From an uncultured Lachnospiraceae bacterium (GTDB lineage Bacteria; Bacillota; Clostridia; Lachnospirales; Lachnospiraceae): DNA of 64,000 bases. Location: assembly GCA_910577045.1 (NCBI GenBank), contig CAJTLB010000003.1, positions 124,001-188,000 of the forward strand, in the 5' to 3' direction. Under the pieces are notes generated by a model. That model was not told the DNA's origin. It did not search any database and was given only the letters and a program-made list of their open reading frames with translations. Positions 27,123-35,630 of the stretch are shown piece after piece. Positions within the stretch are counted from its first letter, which is position 1; each line of letters opens with the position of its first letter. The translations under genes and the position numbers were made by a program.

Positions 27123-28868
27123 CTAATCTGCTGTCCATCTAGCTTCAAAATCTGTGGTTTCTAATTTTAAATTATTTAAGTTGCCTAAAATGGTTTTTCC
27201 GCCAGGTATCATTTTTAAAGAACCCATATAAGTTTTTATAGTGTCCCGTATGTCTTTTAAAGAACCTTTTGCTTTAATCCAGTTTTGTGGGCTGAAAATC
27301 CTGCCATTGTCGATAGCATCAGAAGAAGCATTGTCAAAAGCCATAGTAAGGCAAGTACCAGCCATATTTACAACGCTGTCAAGCATTTGATGGGTTTTTA
27401 AGGAGGCTAAGACTTTAGCAGGATCTGGCACACCTTCTGCCATTTTGTTTACTTCATTAACAATAGCTGATATAGAATATAAATGGTGGTATGATGCATA
27501 GGATTTCATGGCAAGTAAGGCTTCATTTAGATCCATAGGGTTATCATTTGTCCATTTTTCAATAATTGCTTTATAAAGTTCATTAAGGGCTTGTATTTTT
27601 TCTGGTTGATAGTCTTTATGGAAAAGTTGGTTAAAATATTTATCAAATATCTTGGTTTCACTATAGGAAATAGTGGGCCTTTGGGAATGCCAGGCAATTA
27701 ATTGTTTCCCTAAATCTGTTAAATTTACAATATGGTTAGAATTATACTTTACTGGATCAGCAAATTCCCCTCTTTTTGTAATAAAATATCCATCTGTATA
27801 GCATTGTTCGTAAGCTTTTTTCATTAAAAGGACGGATTTATCATTACTCCTTAGGTCGCGGGCCTTAACAGCACTTTGGGAGTTTGTGCAATTACTTATT
27901 TTATCTGCCTTTTCTGTCTCTTCAATTTCATAAAACCGGAACATAATATATCCCTTATCTGCATTTCGGACAGATTCGCTGCAATTAAAAATGGTACTTA
28001 ATGATTGGCAGCCATTTACTACATTTAGTTCCTTTACATAAAGGGTATTTCCGTCTATATTTAGCTTGGAACATATGGCAGTAATCCCATTATGTAAAAA
28101 AAAGAAATCACTGGGGTTCTTTTTTAATGTATTGGCGATGCCTTTATTAACTTTATTGCTGTTGCCAAGGGATTGGCGGACATTTTTCCGAAATAAATTG
28201 CCGTCTTTAATGCCTGGGATTTTAATACATTCTTTTAATGGCAGGGCAGCAATAACTGCTTTTGTCCCATCCATATTTAATTCCATAAATTTATGATCTT
28301 CTAATTGGAATGTATGGTTAATATAAGGGCGGTTCCGGTTAATTGCTTCATTATATTTGAATACTAACGTTTCTTTGTCCACAAGTATAAGGTTGGCACT
28401 TAATATATCATTTTCAGCCAGTGCTTTTTGGAAGGCCATTAAATCTTTTTCTGCATCAGGAGTAAGCCCTGCCGTAGTAATTAATTCAAAACAGATTTCA
28501 TAATCATCTTCTAGGGCATTAGAAAGTTCATTAATTTTAACCTTTAATTTGTGGTTAGCCGCCTCTTGGAGCCTAGTTAAATCTGTAATTTGGATCCAAG
28601 AAGATAAAACTTCCCTTAAAGGTTCTGCATTTACCGTTTCATTAGAATAAAATTTGCCTTGGATAATATAAACAATAGAAGCTTGGTTATCAATATATAC
28701 AGCATCAATTTGTTTATCGCCAGCCCCATCTGTAATACAGTCTTTTGCCTCAATTGGGTCTAAGTTGTGGATATTCCTTAAATACCATGCGATAAACCTT
28801 TGGCCGTCATTTGGATAGTTATTATGATAATAGTCCTGTTTAATTTCATTTACAATTTGTTGGTACAT
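27123..28868 (-). CDS. AIPR-family abortive-infection phage-resistance protein
   Basis: 581 aa. The AIPR signature is clear: FFLHNGITAICSKLNIDG and then ELNVVNGCQSLSTIF (about residues 253-293). The N-terminal region carries a Mrr-like PD-(D/E)xK site: D51-K52-Q53-I54-D55 and Q70-G71-K72 (VYIIQGKFY), as in other AIPR proteins, so a DNA-directed nuclease activity is likely. The family is named from lactococcal abortive infection. ATG at 28868 with AGGAGG upstream on the minus strand. It is divergent from a three-gene methyltransferase operon and shares a 231-bp promoter region with it, so the two may be co-regulated parts of one defence locus. Confidence 0.88.
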   Translation of the reverse strand: MYQQIVNEIKQDYYHNNYPNDGQRFIAWYLRNIHNLDPIEAKDCITDGAGDKQIDAVYIDNQASIVYIIQGKFYSNETVNAEPLREVLSSWIQITDLTRLQEAANHKLKVKINELSNALEDDYEICFELITTAGLTPDAEKDLMAFQKALAENDILSANLILVDKETLVFKYNEAINRNRPYINHTFQLEDHKFMELNMDGTKAVIAALPLKECIKIPGIKDGNLFRKNVRQSLGNSNKVNKGIANTLKKNPSDFFFLHNGITAICSKLNIDGNTLYVKELNVVNGCQSLSTIFNCSESVRNADKGYIMFRFYEIEETEKADKISNCTNSQSAVKARDLRSNDKSVLLMKKAYEQCYTDGYFITKRGEFADPVKYNSNHIVNLTDLGKQLIAWHSQRPTISYSETKIFDKYFNQLFHKDYQPEKIQALNELYKAIIEKWTNDNPMDLNEALLAMKSYASYHHLYSISAIVNEVNKMAEGVPDPAKVLASLKTHQMLDSVVNMAGTCLTMAFDNASSDAIDNGRIFSPQNWIKAKGSLKDIRDTIKTYMGSLKMIPGGKTILGNLNNLKLETTDFEARWTAD

Positions 28869-29029
28869 TTATATTCCTCCTGTATATTAAAAATTGAGTA
28901 AAGTGGGGTGTAAGTTTTATTTGGAAAACTTGGATAGCAGTATAGGGTTGCAAGTATTATATCGCTTGTAAGTATTTATGTAAAGAGAAATAGGAAGAAG
29001 GGCAAGTGCAAAGGGATAAAAATGGATTA

Positions 29030-29058
29030 TTGTAGGAAAAGAAAGGATATGTTATAAT
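29030..29058 (+). promoter_or_regulatory. Promoter of the methyltransferase operon
   Basis: TTGTAG (29030-29035), 17-bp spacer, TATAAT (29053-29058) with TG before it. It is 42 bp before the ATG at 29100; the site AAAAAGGAG precedes the start codon. Confidence 0.65.
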
Positions 29059-29099
29059 TCGCCTATAGAATAAAAAGTACTTACTAAAAAGGAGATAAT

Positions 29100-30140
29100 A
29101 TGCGGTTTATAGGATGTAAGACACTTTTGCTGGATAATATTAAGGCCGTTATTGATGAAAATGTGCCAAAAGCAGAGACTTTTTGTGATATATTTTCTGG
29201 TACATCTGTGGTTTCCCGGTTTTTTAAACAGTGGTATGAAATAACCTCAAATGATATATTATATTTTTCCTATGTATTACAAAAAGCTACTATTGAAAAT
29301 GATAATGTCCCATTGTTTAAAAAACTAGGTGAGATAGGGATTTTAGATCCAATTGATTATTTTAATAACTTAGAATTGCCTGATATGGAAGTTTTAGCAA
29401 AGGAAAAGCGTTTTTTCCAGAATACATATGCCCCAATAGGCGGCAGGATGTACATTAATAATGAAAATGCGTTGCGTATTGATTACGCTAGGAATATAGT
29501 AGAGGATTGGCATAAGGCAGGTAAAGTGAATGATATGGAATATTATTATTTAATTGCCTGTATTGTAGAGGGAATCCCATTTGTATCAAATATTTCAGGT
29601 ACGTATGGGGCATTCCATAAGGAATGGGAAAGACGCTCCTATAAAAAATATGAACTATTTAGGCTGGAAGTTTTGCAAAATGGTAAGAATAATCGATCCT
29701 ACCATGGGGATGGGGTTGAATTATTAAAGGATTTGTCTGGCGATATCTTATATATTGATCCGCCCTATAATGGCAGGCAGTATCTGTCAAATTACCATGT
29801 ATTAGAGACGGCGGCAAAATATGATTTCCCTATTGTAAAAGGAATAACAGCGCAAAGGCCATATGAAAATAATAAATCTGATTTTTGTATAAAAGGAAAA
29901 GTAATAGAGGCATTTTCACAATTAATGGATAATGCAGATTATGAACATATTATTTTAAGCTATAATACAGATGGGTTAATGACTGTTAAAGAAATTGAAA
30001 CAGTTATGAAAACTTATGGGGAAGCAGGCACATTTAAAATTTATGAAATTCCTTATAGACGGTATAAAAGCAGGAAGCAGGGGGCTAAAAAAGAGTTAAA
30101 AGAGCTGCTAGTATATGTCCATAAGCAAAGAAAGAGGTAA
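29100..30140 (+). CDS. D12-class DNA adenine methyltransferase
   Basis: 346 aa. Methyltransferase motif I appears as FCDIFSGTSVVSRFF near residue 27 and motif IV as ILYIDPPYNGRQY near residue 217; motif order and the N-terminal FIGCKTLLLDNI (binding-pocket motif X) mark the Dam/D12 alpha class of N6-adenine enzymes, which use S-adenosylmethionine. A second, distinct D12 enzyme is encoded 2 bp downstream. Two D12 enzymes for one site occur in type II systems with an asymmetric target, each modifying one strand; that reading fits here but is inferred. Confidence 0.9.
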   Translation: MRFIGCKTLLLDNIKAVIDENVPKAETFCDIFSGTSVVSRFFKQWYEITSNDILYFSYVLQKATIENDNVPLFKKLGEIGILDPIDYFNNLELPDMEVLAKEKRFFQNTYAPIGGRMYINNENALRIDYARNIVEDWHKAGKVNDMEYYYLIACIVEGIPFVSNISGTYGAFHKEWERRSYKKYELFRLEVLQNGKNNRSYHGDGVELLKDLSGDILYIDPPYNGRQYLSNYHVLETAAKYDFPIVKGITAQRPYENNKSDFCIKGKVIEAFSQLMDNADYEHIILSYNTDGLMTVKEIETVMKTYGEAGTFKIYEIPYRRYKSRKQGAKKELKELLVYVHKQRKR

Positions 30141-30142
30141 TA

Positions 30143-31033
30143 ATGTTTATTAAAAGCCCTTTAAATTATACAGGAGGAAAATATAAAATATTATCCCCGA
30201 TATTTGAAATTTTGCCAGAAAAGGCAGGGACATTTGTGGATTTATTTGCAGGGGGATTTAATGTAGGGATTAATGTTAATGCAAAAAAAATTATCTGTAA
30301 CGACCAGATTCATTATATTATTGATTTATATAAATATTTTCAGGCAAATAATGTGGAAGATGTAATAACAGATATTAAGGAACGAATCACAAAATATCAG
30401 TTATCACAGGATAATGTAGATGGTTATAACGCTTTAAGAGAAAAATATAATAGTGAAAAAAATAGTATAGATTTTTTTGTATTGGTTTGTTTTTCTTTTA
30501 ACCATCAAATTAGGTTTAATAACCGGCAGCAGTTTAATACTCCATTTGGAAAAGAAAGAAGCAGTTATAATAAAAATATTGAAAATAACTTAATTGCGTT
30601 TTGTAATGCAATCCATACAAAGGACATTGTGTTTTTAAACCAAGATTTTTTATCTGTGGATTTATCAAATTTAGGCTGTGGGGATTTGGTATATTGTGAT
30701 CCTCCCTATTTAATATCGACAGGTTCTTATAATGATGGGAAAAGAGGGTTTAAGGATTGGACGGAAAAAGAAGAATATCAATTATTATATCTGCTTGATA
30801 AGCTAAATGAAAAGGGTGTTATGTTTGCTTTATCAAATGTATTTTACCATAAAGGATTAGAAAATCAAATACTAATTGAGTGGAGTAAAAAATATTTTGT
30901 AAATTATATTGATAAGTCCTATTCAAACTGTAGTTACCATTTTAAAGACAGGGGGGCGAAAACAGTGGAAGTTCTTATTACAAATTTTAAACGGAGGGAA
31001 CCAGAATGGCAGCAATTAAGCCTGGGGACATAG
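30143..31033 (+). CDS. Second D12-class DNA adenine methyltransferase
   Basis: 296 aa. Motif X is NYTGGKYKI at residues 8-16, motif I FVDLFAGGFNVGIN near residue 31, and motif IV LVYCDPPYLISTG near 185, as in Dam-like enzymes; the catalytic-loop DPPY is intact. It begins two bases after the first D12 gene with GAGGTAATA upstream, so the pair is coupled. The protein is close in size and order of motifs to DpnM-type enzymes. It overlaps the third methyltransferase gene by 28 bp. It probably methylates the other strand of the site recognised by its neighbours. Confidence 0.9.
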   Translation: MFIKSPLNYTGGKYKILSPIFEILPEKAGTFVDLFAGGFNVGINVNAKKIICNDQIHYIIDLYKYFQANNVEDVITDIKERITKYQLSQDNVDGYNALREKYNSEKNSIDFFVLVCFSFNHQIRFNNRQQFNTPFGKERSSYNKNIENNLIAFCNAIHTKDIVFLNQDFLSVDLSNLGCGDLVYCDPPYLISTGSYNDGKRGFKDWTEKEEYQLLYLLDKLNEKGVMFALSNVFYHKGLENQILIEWSKKYFVNYIDKSYSNCSYHFKDRGAKTVEVLITNFKRREPEWQQLSLGT

Positions 31034-32013
31034 AGCTGTATAATAGCGCAGAGTTTTTCCTTGATATTTATAAAGAATATGATATGGAAAAATTACCACA
31101 ATGGGTAAAAGAAAATATAGGGCAGGCCAAAGTATATGGCAATCAAAAGAAATGCGTTATTTTACCAGATGGAAGGAAATATCATTTAGATAATAAATTA
31201 AATGATATGACAGGGAAGGACTGGACTCTTTTTATTAAATCTGTTTTTACTACACATTACCCAACAAAGGGCCATGAGGCTTATGCCCATGAAATTAGAA
31301 AAATACACCCATCACCCAAACCTCCCCAATTAATGCGAGATTTAATAAGTTTTTTTACAAAAGAGGGCGAATTAGTATTTGATGCCTTTATGGGAGTAGG
31401 AGGGACTTTATTAGGGGCGGCATTGTGTAAAAGAAGGGCTGTTGGGATAGACCTAAACCAGAAATTTTTAGATGCCTATATAGCGGCAGCAAATAAATTA
31501 GAATTAGAAGTATTCCCAACAAAGTGTGGGGACAGTTTAAAGGTATTGCAAGATAATAAGTTAATGTATGAGTTACTTGGGGAAGAAAAAATAAGTTTAT
31601 ATTTAATTGATCCGCCATATGCCAATATGATGAGTAAAAAGAAAACGGGAGCAGATATGTATGTATATGGTGATATGGCAACTCCTTTTACAGATAGTCC
31701 AGCAGATTTAGGGAATATGGAAAGAGAAGAATTCCTTTGTGCCCTAAAAGAGTCAGTAGAATCCATTCTTCCATATATGAAAAAGGAAGGGTATGTAGTA
31801 ATCTTTATTAAAGATTTACAGCCTTTGAAAAAAGAGGTTAATTTTCTTCATGCAGAAGTGGCAAATAAAATAAATGAAATCCCAAAGCTATATTATAAAG
31901 GGATGAAAATATGGGTAGATGAGTCTACAAAATTATATCCGTATGGATACCCATTTAGTTTTGTTGCAAACCAAACCCATCAATATATACTTGTATTTAG
32001 AAAGGAGAAATGA
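31006..32013 (+). CDS. DNA methyltransferase with permuted motif order (N6/N4 type)
   Basis: 335 aa, starting at ATG 31006 inside the previous gene (GGAGGG upstream). Motif X plus I is HPSPKPPQLMRDLISFF then VFDAFMGVGGTLLG near residue 125; DPPY follows at about 201-204 (YLIDPPYANMM). Motif X/I before IV is the order seen in the alpha/gamma-like group rather than the beta group. The first 90 residues are not part of the catalytic fold and may bind DNA or a partner. Three consecutive methyltransferase genes for one restriction gene are more than usual. Confidence 0.85.
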   Translation: MAAIKPGDIELYNSAEFFLDIYKEYDMEKLPQWVKENIGQAKVYGNQKKCVILPDGRKYHLDNKLNDMTGKDWTLFIKSVFTTHYPTKGHEAYAHEIRKIHPSPKPPQLMRDLISFFTKEGELVFDAFMGVGGTLLGAALCKRRAVGIDLNQKFLDAYIAAANKLELEVFPTKCGDSLKVLQDNKLMYELLGEEKISLYLIDPPYANMMSKKKTGADMYVYGDMATPFTDSPADLGNMEREEFLCALKESVESILPYMKKEGYVVIFIKDLQPLKKEVNFLHAEVANKINEIPKLYYKGMKIWVDESTKLYPYGYPFSFVANQTHQYILVFRKEK

Positions 32014-32040
32014 ATAGAAGGTCATTTCTCCTTTGTTATT
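32001..32040. terminator. Bidirectional terminator between convergent genes
   Basis: A 13-bp perfect stem AAAGGAGAAATGA/TCATTTCTCCTTT with an 8-nt loop overlaps the stop codon of the third methyltransferase gene. The right side ends in TTTGTTATT; on the minus strand the left arm ends in CTTT. It separates the methyltransferases from the endonuclease gene. Confidence 0.75.
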
Positions 32041-32056
32041 AAACGAAAGGTTTATT

Positions 32057-33505
32057 TTAAATTACAATACCTTCTTTTTGGAATATTGTTTTAATACATT
32101 CAGGCGCATAAGGGTTAATAAAGATTTTTCCAGATAAATTCATATAAATCAATACATCTTTATGAAGGTAGTCTGTCTTATTTCCGCCAAAAATACTTAC
32201 ACATCTTAAAATAGTGGCGTCGGGATAGTACTTTTTTATGTATTCCTCTTCAATACTGTCATAATATTGGATTTCTTCTATGCCATTTTGTAAAGTAGAT
32301 AACTTTTTGCCTTCAACAAGGATAATATAATTTGTTTTATTATCATAGAGCACAACGTCTGGAAGGTATAAGTTTTCTCCATAAAGGTCTTTTTTAGGCA
32401 GAGTGATAAGGGTATTATTTTTTGTTCGAAAATACCCTCGTTCACAACCAGCATGGTTTTCATAGACTCCATGTAAGCCATGATATAAAGCAAGCACATG
32501 GAGCAGAATAGAAGTCACTTTTTCGGAGCTCATTTCATAGTGCCAGTAGGATTCTGGCAAAGAGACAGAGGTTGGCATTTGTATATCTTTTAATTTTATG
32601 TTTAATATATTGCAAATATATAGAAATTTGTTTTTACCATGAGTTTTGTTTATATAAGACTGGGATACGCCGTGCATGGCAATAATAATTTCCTTATCCC
32701 AGCCTAAAGCACGGATACATTTGGAAATCATGGATAATGCGCCAATATTAGGATCATGGCCTATATTCCCTGCATTTGCAGGTTTAGATAACCTTCCAGA
32801 GATTTCAATATAATTATTATATTTTGTAATGGTAATAGGGATATTTCCTGCGGGTGGCTGTTTCATATTTGCCTTAAAAGAAATAAGTTCTTCTAGTGAT
32901 TGAAAAGGCTTAAACCATTTTGCAATATTTTTTCCAATAATTGTAACTCCAAGGGTTAAAAGAATATTTGTGCCAAATATACTGGTATCGCTAGGCCTTT
33001 TATTTTCACGCGCCCCAAGTTCTTCGTTATAAAGCATATATAGTTTAGCATTTGGGTAGTAAGGTGAAATATAGACAAATTTAGATCCTCTTTGATAGAC
33101 ACCAGTATTCCTAGATTCGTCATCATTGGTTTTCGTTTCTTCTATAGCCATAAGAAGGTTGTCTGAAGTACTGCCTTCCGTAGGGGCGTTTGTCTGTTTA
33201 AATAATAAAAAATCAAGGAAACTAGAACTGCCGCTAACTGTTTTTATAAAAATGGAAGCAGCATTTTTTACAGTAAGCCCTTCTACCTGATAAACAAATT
33301 GGAAAATGCCATTTTTAATACAAGGCCTTATTTTAACATTATTGCATAGAGTAATAGAGTCATTAAAATCAGTACAATACATGTTAATAATCTGGATTAT
33401 AACAGATGCTTTTGGGCGTTCTTCGGTAAGTAACCATAAATTGTCCACTTTTGTATCCTCCTTTAAAAGAGAGTGTTTTAATAAGTTAAAAATGTCCTTT
33501 CCCAT
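32057..33505 (-). CDS. Putative type II restriction endonuclease (PD-(D/E)xK-like)
   Basis: 482 aa, convergent to the three methyltransferase genes, which by position makes it the restriction partner. Two candidate active sites are visible: near residues 137-150, SDNLLMAIEETKT followed by SRNTGVYQR, and near 394-411, LPDVVLYD followed by ILVEGKK, which is the more usual PD...ExK spacing. No recognised named family. Start is ATG at 33505 on the minus strand; upstream AGGACATTTTTAAC... shows no perfect Shine-Dalgarno, so the exact start is less certain. The dual sites could mean a nuclease plus a DNA-recognition or accessory fold. Function is inferred from context and motifs. Confidence 0.6.
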   Translation of the reverse strand: MGKDIFNLLKHSLLKEDTKVDNLWLLTEERPKASVIIQIINMYCTDFNDSITLCNNVKIRPCIKNGIFQFVYQVEGLTVKNAASIFIKTVSGSSSFLDFLLFKQTNAPTEGSTSDNLLMAIEETKTNDDESRNTGVYQRGSKFVYISPYYPNAKLYMLYNEELGARENKRPSDTSIFGTNILLTLGVTIIGKNIAKWFKPFQSLEELISFKANMKQPPAGNIPITITKYNNYIEISGRLSKPANAGNIGHDPNIGALSMISKCIRALGWDKEIIIAMHGVSQSYINKTHGKNKFLYICNILNIKLKDIQMPTSVSLPESYWHYEMSSEKVTSILLHVLALYHGLHGVYENHAGCERGYFRTKNNTLITLPKKDLYGENLYLPDVVLYDNKTNYIILVEGKKLSTLQNGIEEIQYYDSIEEEYIKKYYPDATILRCVSIFGGNKTDYLHKDVLIYMNLSGKIFINPYAPECIKTIFQKEGIVI

Positions 33506-33597
33506 ATTATAGCAGTTGGCAATAGCGATGTAAAGAGAAATGTCCTTTTGAAAAAATGCTGCTTACTTAAAACTTTGGCAGTTTTATTCAGGCATAG

Positions 33598-33626
33598 TTG
33601 AAGCCAATAAGGATATATGCTAAAAT
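33598..33626 (+). promoter_or_regulatory. Promoter of the DUF6891-GNAT genes
   Basis: TTGAAG (33598-33603), 17-bp spacer, TAAAAT (33621-33626) preceded by TGC. 45 bp upstream of the ATG at 33671. Confidence 0.55.
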
Positions 33627-33670
33627 GAAATCTATAAATTGGATTTTTTGTATAAGGAGGAAGAGTTTTT

Positions 33671-34279
33671 ATGGAATGGAAAAGTAAAATAGAAGATGGC
33701 TGTTGTGCAGATGAATTAGAAGAAATGATAATTAACTATATTCAGGCAGGCTTTTGGTCAAATAATAAAATTCTAAAAGAATGTGAACAATACATAGAAG
33801 ATTTTTACCCTGATGAATGTAATAATGTAACGAAAGATGACTTGCTTGAAATAATAGAAGCACTCTGTAAAGAATTCCAAAATACGGGGAACCAAGAAAA
33901 TTTCTTAAAATTAGACTTAGCTTTTTGTTCTTTAAGGAAACATGGGATTGTCGCATTACATTATGCTGGATATACTCAATCTGATGGATTTTCGGATTGT
34001 AATGAAGTGGCTGCATGGTTAGATGAAAAGGGAGAAAAGGTGGTTGGCTGCTGTTTTTATACGGAGCAAGATTTAGAACATATTTTACATAAGGATAGTG
34101 CTTTATTTTATTTTTCTTTTGGTAATTACTTTGAAAAGCCAACTGCTGAGGAAGTTGGGCAAATAATTGTTAATGAGTTAAAGAATGCTGGGCTTTGTGT
34201 CCAGTGGGACGGAACTGCTGAAACAAAAATTGCAATTAAAAATTTCGAATGGGATAAGTATTATACTGATAAGGAATAA
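33671..34279 (+). CDS. DUF6891-like protein
   Basis: 202 aa. The central part (FCSLRKHGIVALHYAGYTQS, then SDGFSDCNE) and the following 'FYTEQDLEHIL' match the DUF6891 pattern; these proteins are often found near polymorphic toxins or in ordinary genomes with no known activity. Acidic, soluble, no signal. ATG at 33671 follows AAGGAGGA. It lies 34 bp before a GNAT gene and may share its transcript. Function unknown. Confidence 0.65.
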   Translation: MEWKSKIEDGCCADELEEMIINYIQAGFWSNNKILKECEQYIEDFYPDECNNVTKDDLLEIIEALCKEFQNTGNQENFLKLDLAFCSLRKHGIVALHYAGYTQSDGFSDCNEVAAWLDEKGEKVVGCCFYTEQDLEHILHKDSALFYFSFGNYFEKPTAEEVGQIIVNELKNAGLCVQWDGTAETKIAIKNFEWDKYYTDKE

Positions 34280-34313
34280 GTTATAAATATATTTCAGTTT
34301 ATGGAGGTATAAA

Positions 34314-34868
34314 ATGGAAAGGATTATTAAATCTATGGAAGATAAGTATCTTCTTCCAGCATTAGAGCTAGTTGAAGATGTTTTTACAGAATGTGACAGC
34401 CCAGAAGAAGGTAAAATGGTGCGGAAGCTGGTTGAAGAAATCCGGGCAAAAAAATATTATCTTCCAGATTTGGAATTAATTATGGTTAATGAGAATCATG
34501 AAATTATAGGATATGCGATGTTTTCACGGTTCCATATTGAAGGAAGATACGAAAATGAACTGCTGATATTGACCCCTGTTGCTGTAAAAACAGAATTGCA
34601 AAGGCAACATATTTCAAAGGATTTGTTAGAATATGGATTTGAAAAGGCAAAAGAGGCAGGTTTTAAAGCCGTGCTTGTAGAAGGAAACCCAAAAAATTAT
34701 AATCCTCGTGGATTTCAATCCAGTTATAAATTTGGGATAGAAGCAGGGCCAAATGTAAAGCTGCCAAGCCCCGACTGTTTAATGGTTAAGGAATTGGAAA
34801 AGGGAGCATTAGATAAAATAAATGGTTTGGTTGATTATTCGTTTTATGAGGCACTCCATGAAGGATAA
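34314..34868 (+). CDS. GNAT-family N-acetyltransferase
   Basis: 184 aa. GNAT fold seen from IIGYAMFSRF (strand 4), LLILTPVAV (motif A strand), the acetyl-CoA loop Q-R-Q-H-I-S (degenerate Q/RxxGxG/A), and NPRGFQSSYKFGIEAG (motif B region). It probably acetylates a small molecule; the substrate is unknown. The degenerate acetyl-CoA loop, QRQHISK rather than RGKGIGS, is notable. The gene follows DUF6891 by 34 bp with GGAGG upstream and ends before a terminator. Confidence 0.8.
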   Translation: MERIIKSMEDKYLLPALELVEDVFTECDSPEEGKMVRKLVEEIRAKKYYLPDLELIMVNENHEIIGYAMFSRFHIEGRYENELLILTPVAVKTELQRQHISKDLLEYGFEKAKEAGFKAVLVEGNPKNYNPRGFQSSYKFGIEAGPNVKLPSPDCLMVKELEKGALDKINGLVDYSFYEALHEG

Positions 34869-34918
34869 ATTCAGACTGATAGTAGTTTTAAAGCAATAGC
34901 CGAACTTGAAAATAAGAG

Positions 34919-34959
34919 GTGCCTCTCCTGTGGTTTAGGCAGGAGGGGCATTATTTTTT
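34919..34959 (+). terminator. Rho-independent terminator
   Basis: TGCCTCTCCTG pairs with CAGGAGGGGCA (one G-T pair) around TGGTTTAGG, followed by TTATTTTTT. Ends the DUF6891-GNAT transcript. Confidence 0.8.
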
Positions 34960-35043
34960 CACTTATTTTCCTATCTCTATCAAAAAAGGCAGGCAATGTA
35001 ACAATCAAGCTTTACTATTTCCCATAAAACAAGAATTATTAAA

Positions 35044-35586
35044 TTACTGGTTTTTGAAACCATTAAGGTTTAAGTTTTCTCCGATACATGAAATAATGTT
35101 ATGATGATTAAAGCCAATTAACCATTGGAATTTTTTAGAAATAATATAGTAATCTAGCCATCCATGATCTAAAAATGCTGTTTGATTTAATAAATCAAGT
35201 GTTTTTATCAATTCAGGTATATAACTCTCAAAAATCCAAAATACCTCTCCATTGTGCCAAGAACAATTTCCTTTATCAATTAAAAAATAAACCATCTTAT
35301 CATCTGGTATAATTTGGGGTAAAGAATAAAACCATGTTTTATAATTAACTGAATAACACCCTAAAAGATTTTTCATACATTGTGGGCTATATCCATTTGT
35401 ATTAGCCCAATGCAAACCATTTTTCCATGTTTTTGTTTTATCTGCATATTTATCTGTAATCTTCTGATATATCTTCTCCCACTGATTTCCGCTTACTTTA
35501 TGAAAGCGTTCTTTCAATATGCCACACTTTGTTACTACTTCGTGTTCGAATCGGAATATATCATTTGCAGGCTTCTTCTTATTCAT
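35044..35586 (-). CDS. DUF6756-like protein
   Basis: 180 aa. The C-terminal half has a pattern of the DUF6756 type: a 'YFLID' strand, 'VFWIFESYIPELIKTLD', then DYYIISKKFQWLIGFNHHNI. Such proteins are near SUKH-like immunity proteins in context, but no function is established. Soluble, Trp/Lys-rich, no signal peptide. Start is ATG at 35586, with AGGTGAAAATAAAATATG upstream on the minus strand. It lies 44 bp before the MATE gene (downstream of it), which could read into it. Confidence 0.5.
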   Translation of the reverse strand: MNKKKPANDIFRFEHEVVTKCGILKERFHKVSGNQWEKIYQKITDKYADKTKTWKNGLHWANTNGYSPQCMKNLLGCYSVNYKTWFYSLPQIIPDDKMVYFLIDKGNCSWHNGEVFWIFESYIPELIKTLDLLNQTAFLDHGWLDYYIISKKFQWLIGFNHHNIISCIGENLNLNGFKNQ

Positions 35587-35630
35587 ATTTTATTTTCACC
35601 TTCAATTTATAGGCATATTTTGTTGGATAA

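Noticed and set aside
22731..30000. A right-hand attachment site (duplicate of the tRNA-Gly 3' end).
   Set aside because: No second copy of the T-arm/acceptor sequence was seen downstream in the window, so the element's right end is lost or outside.
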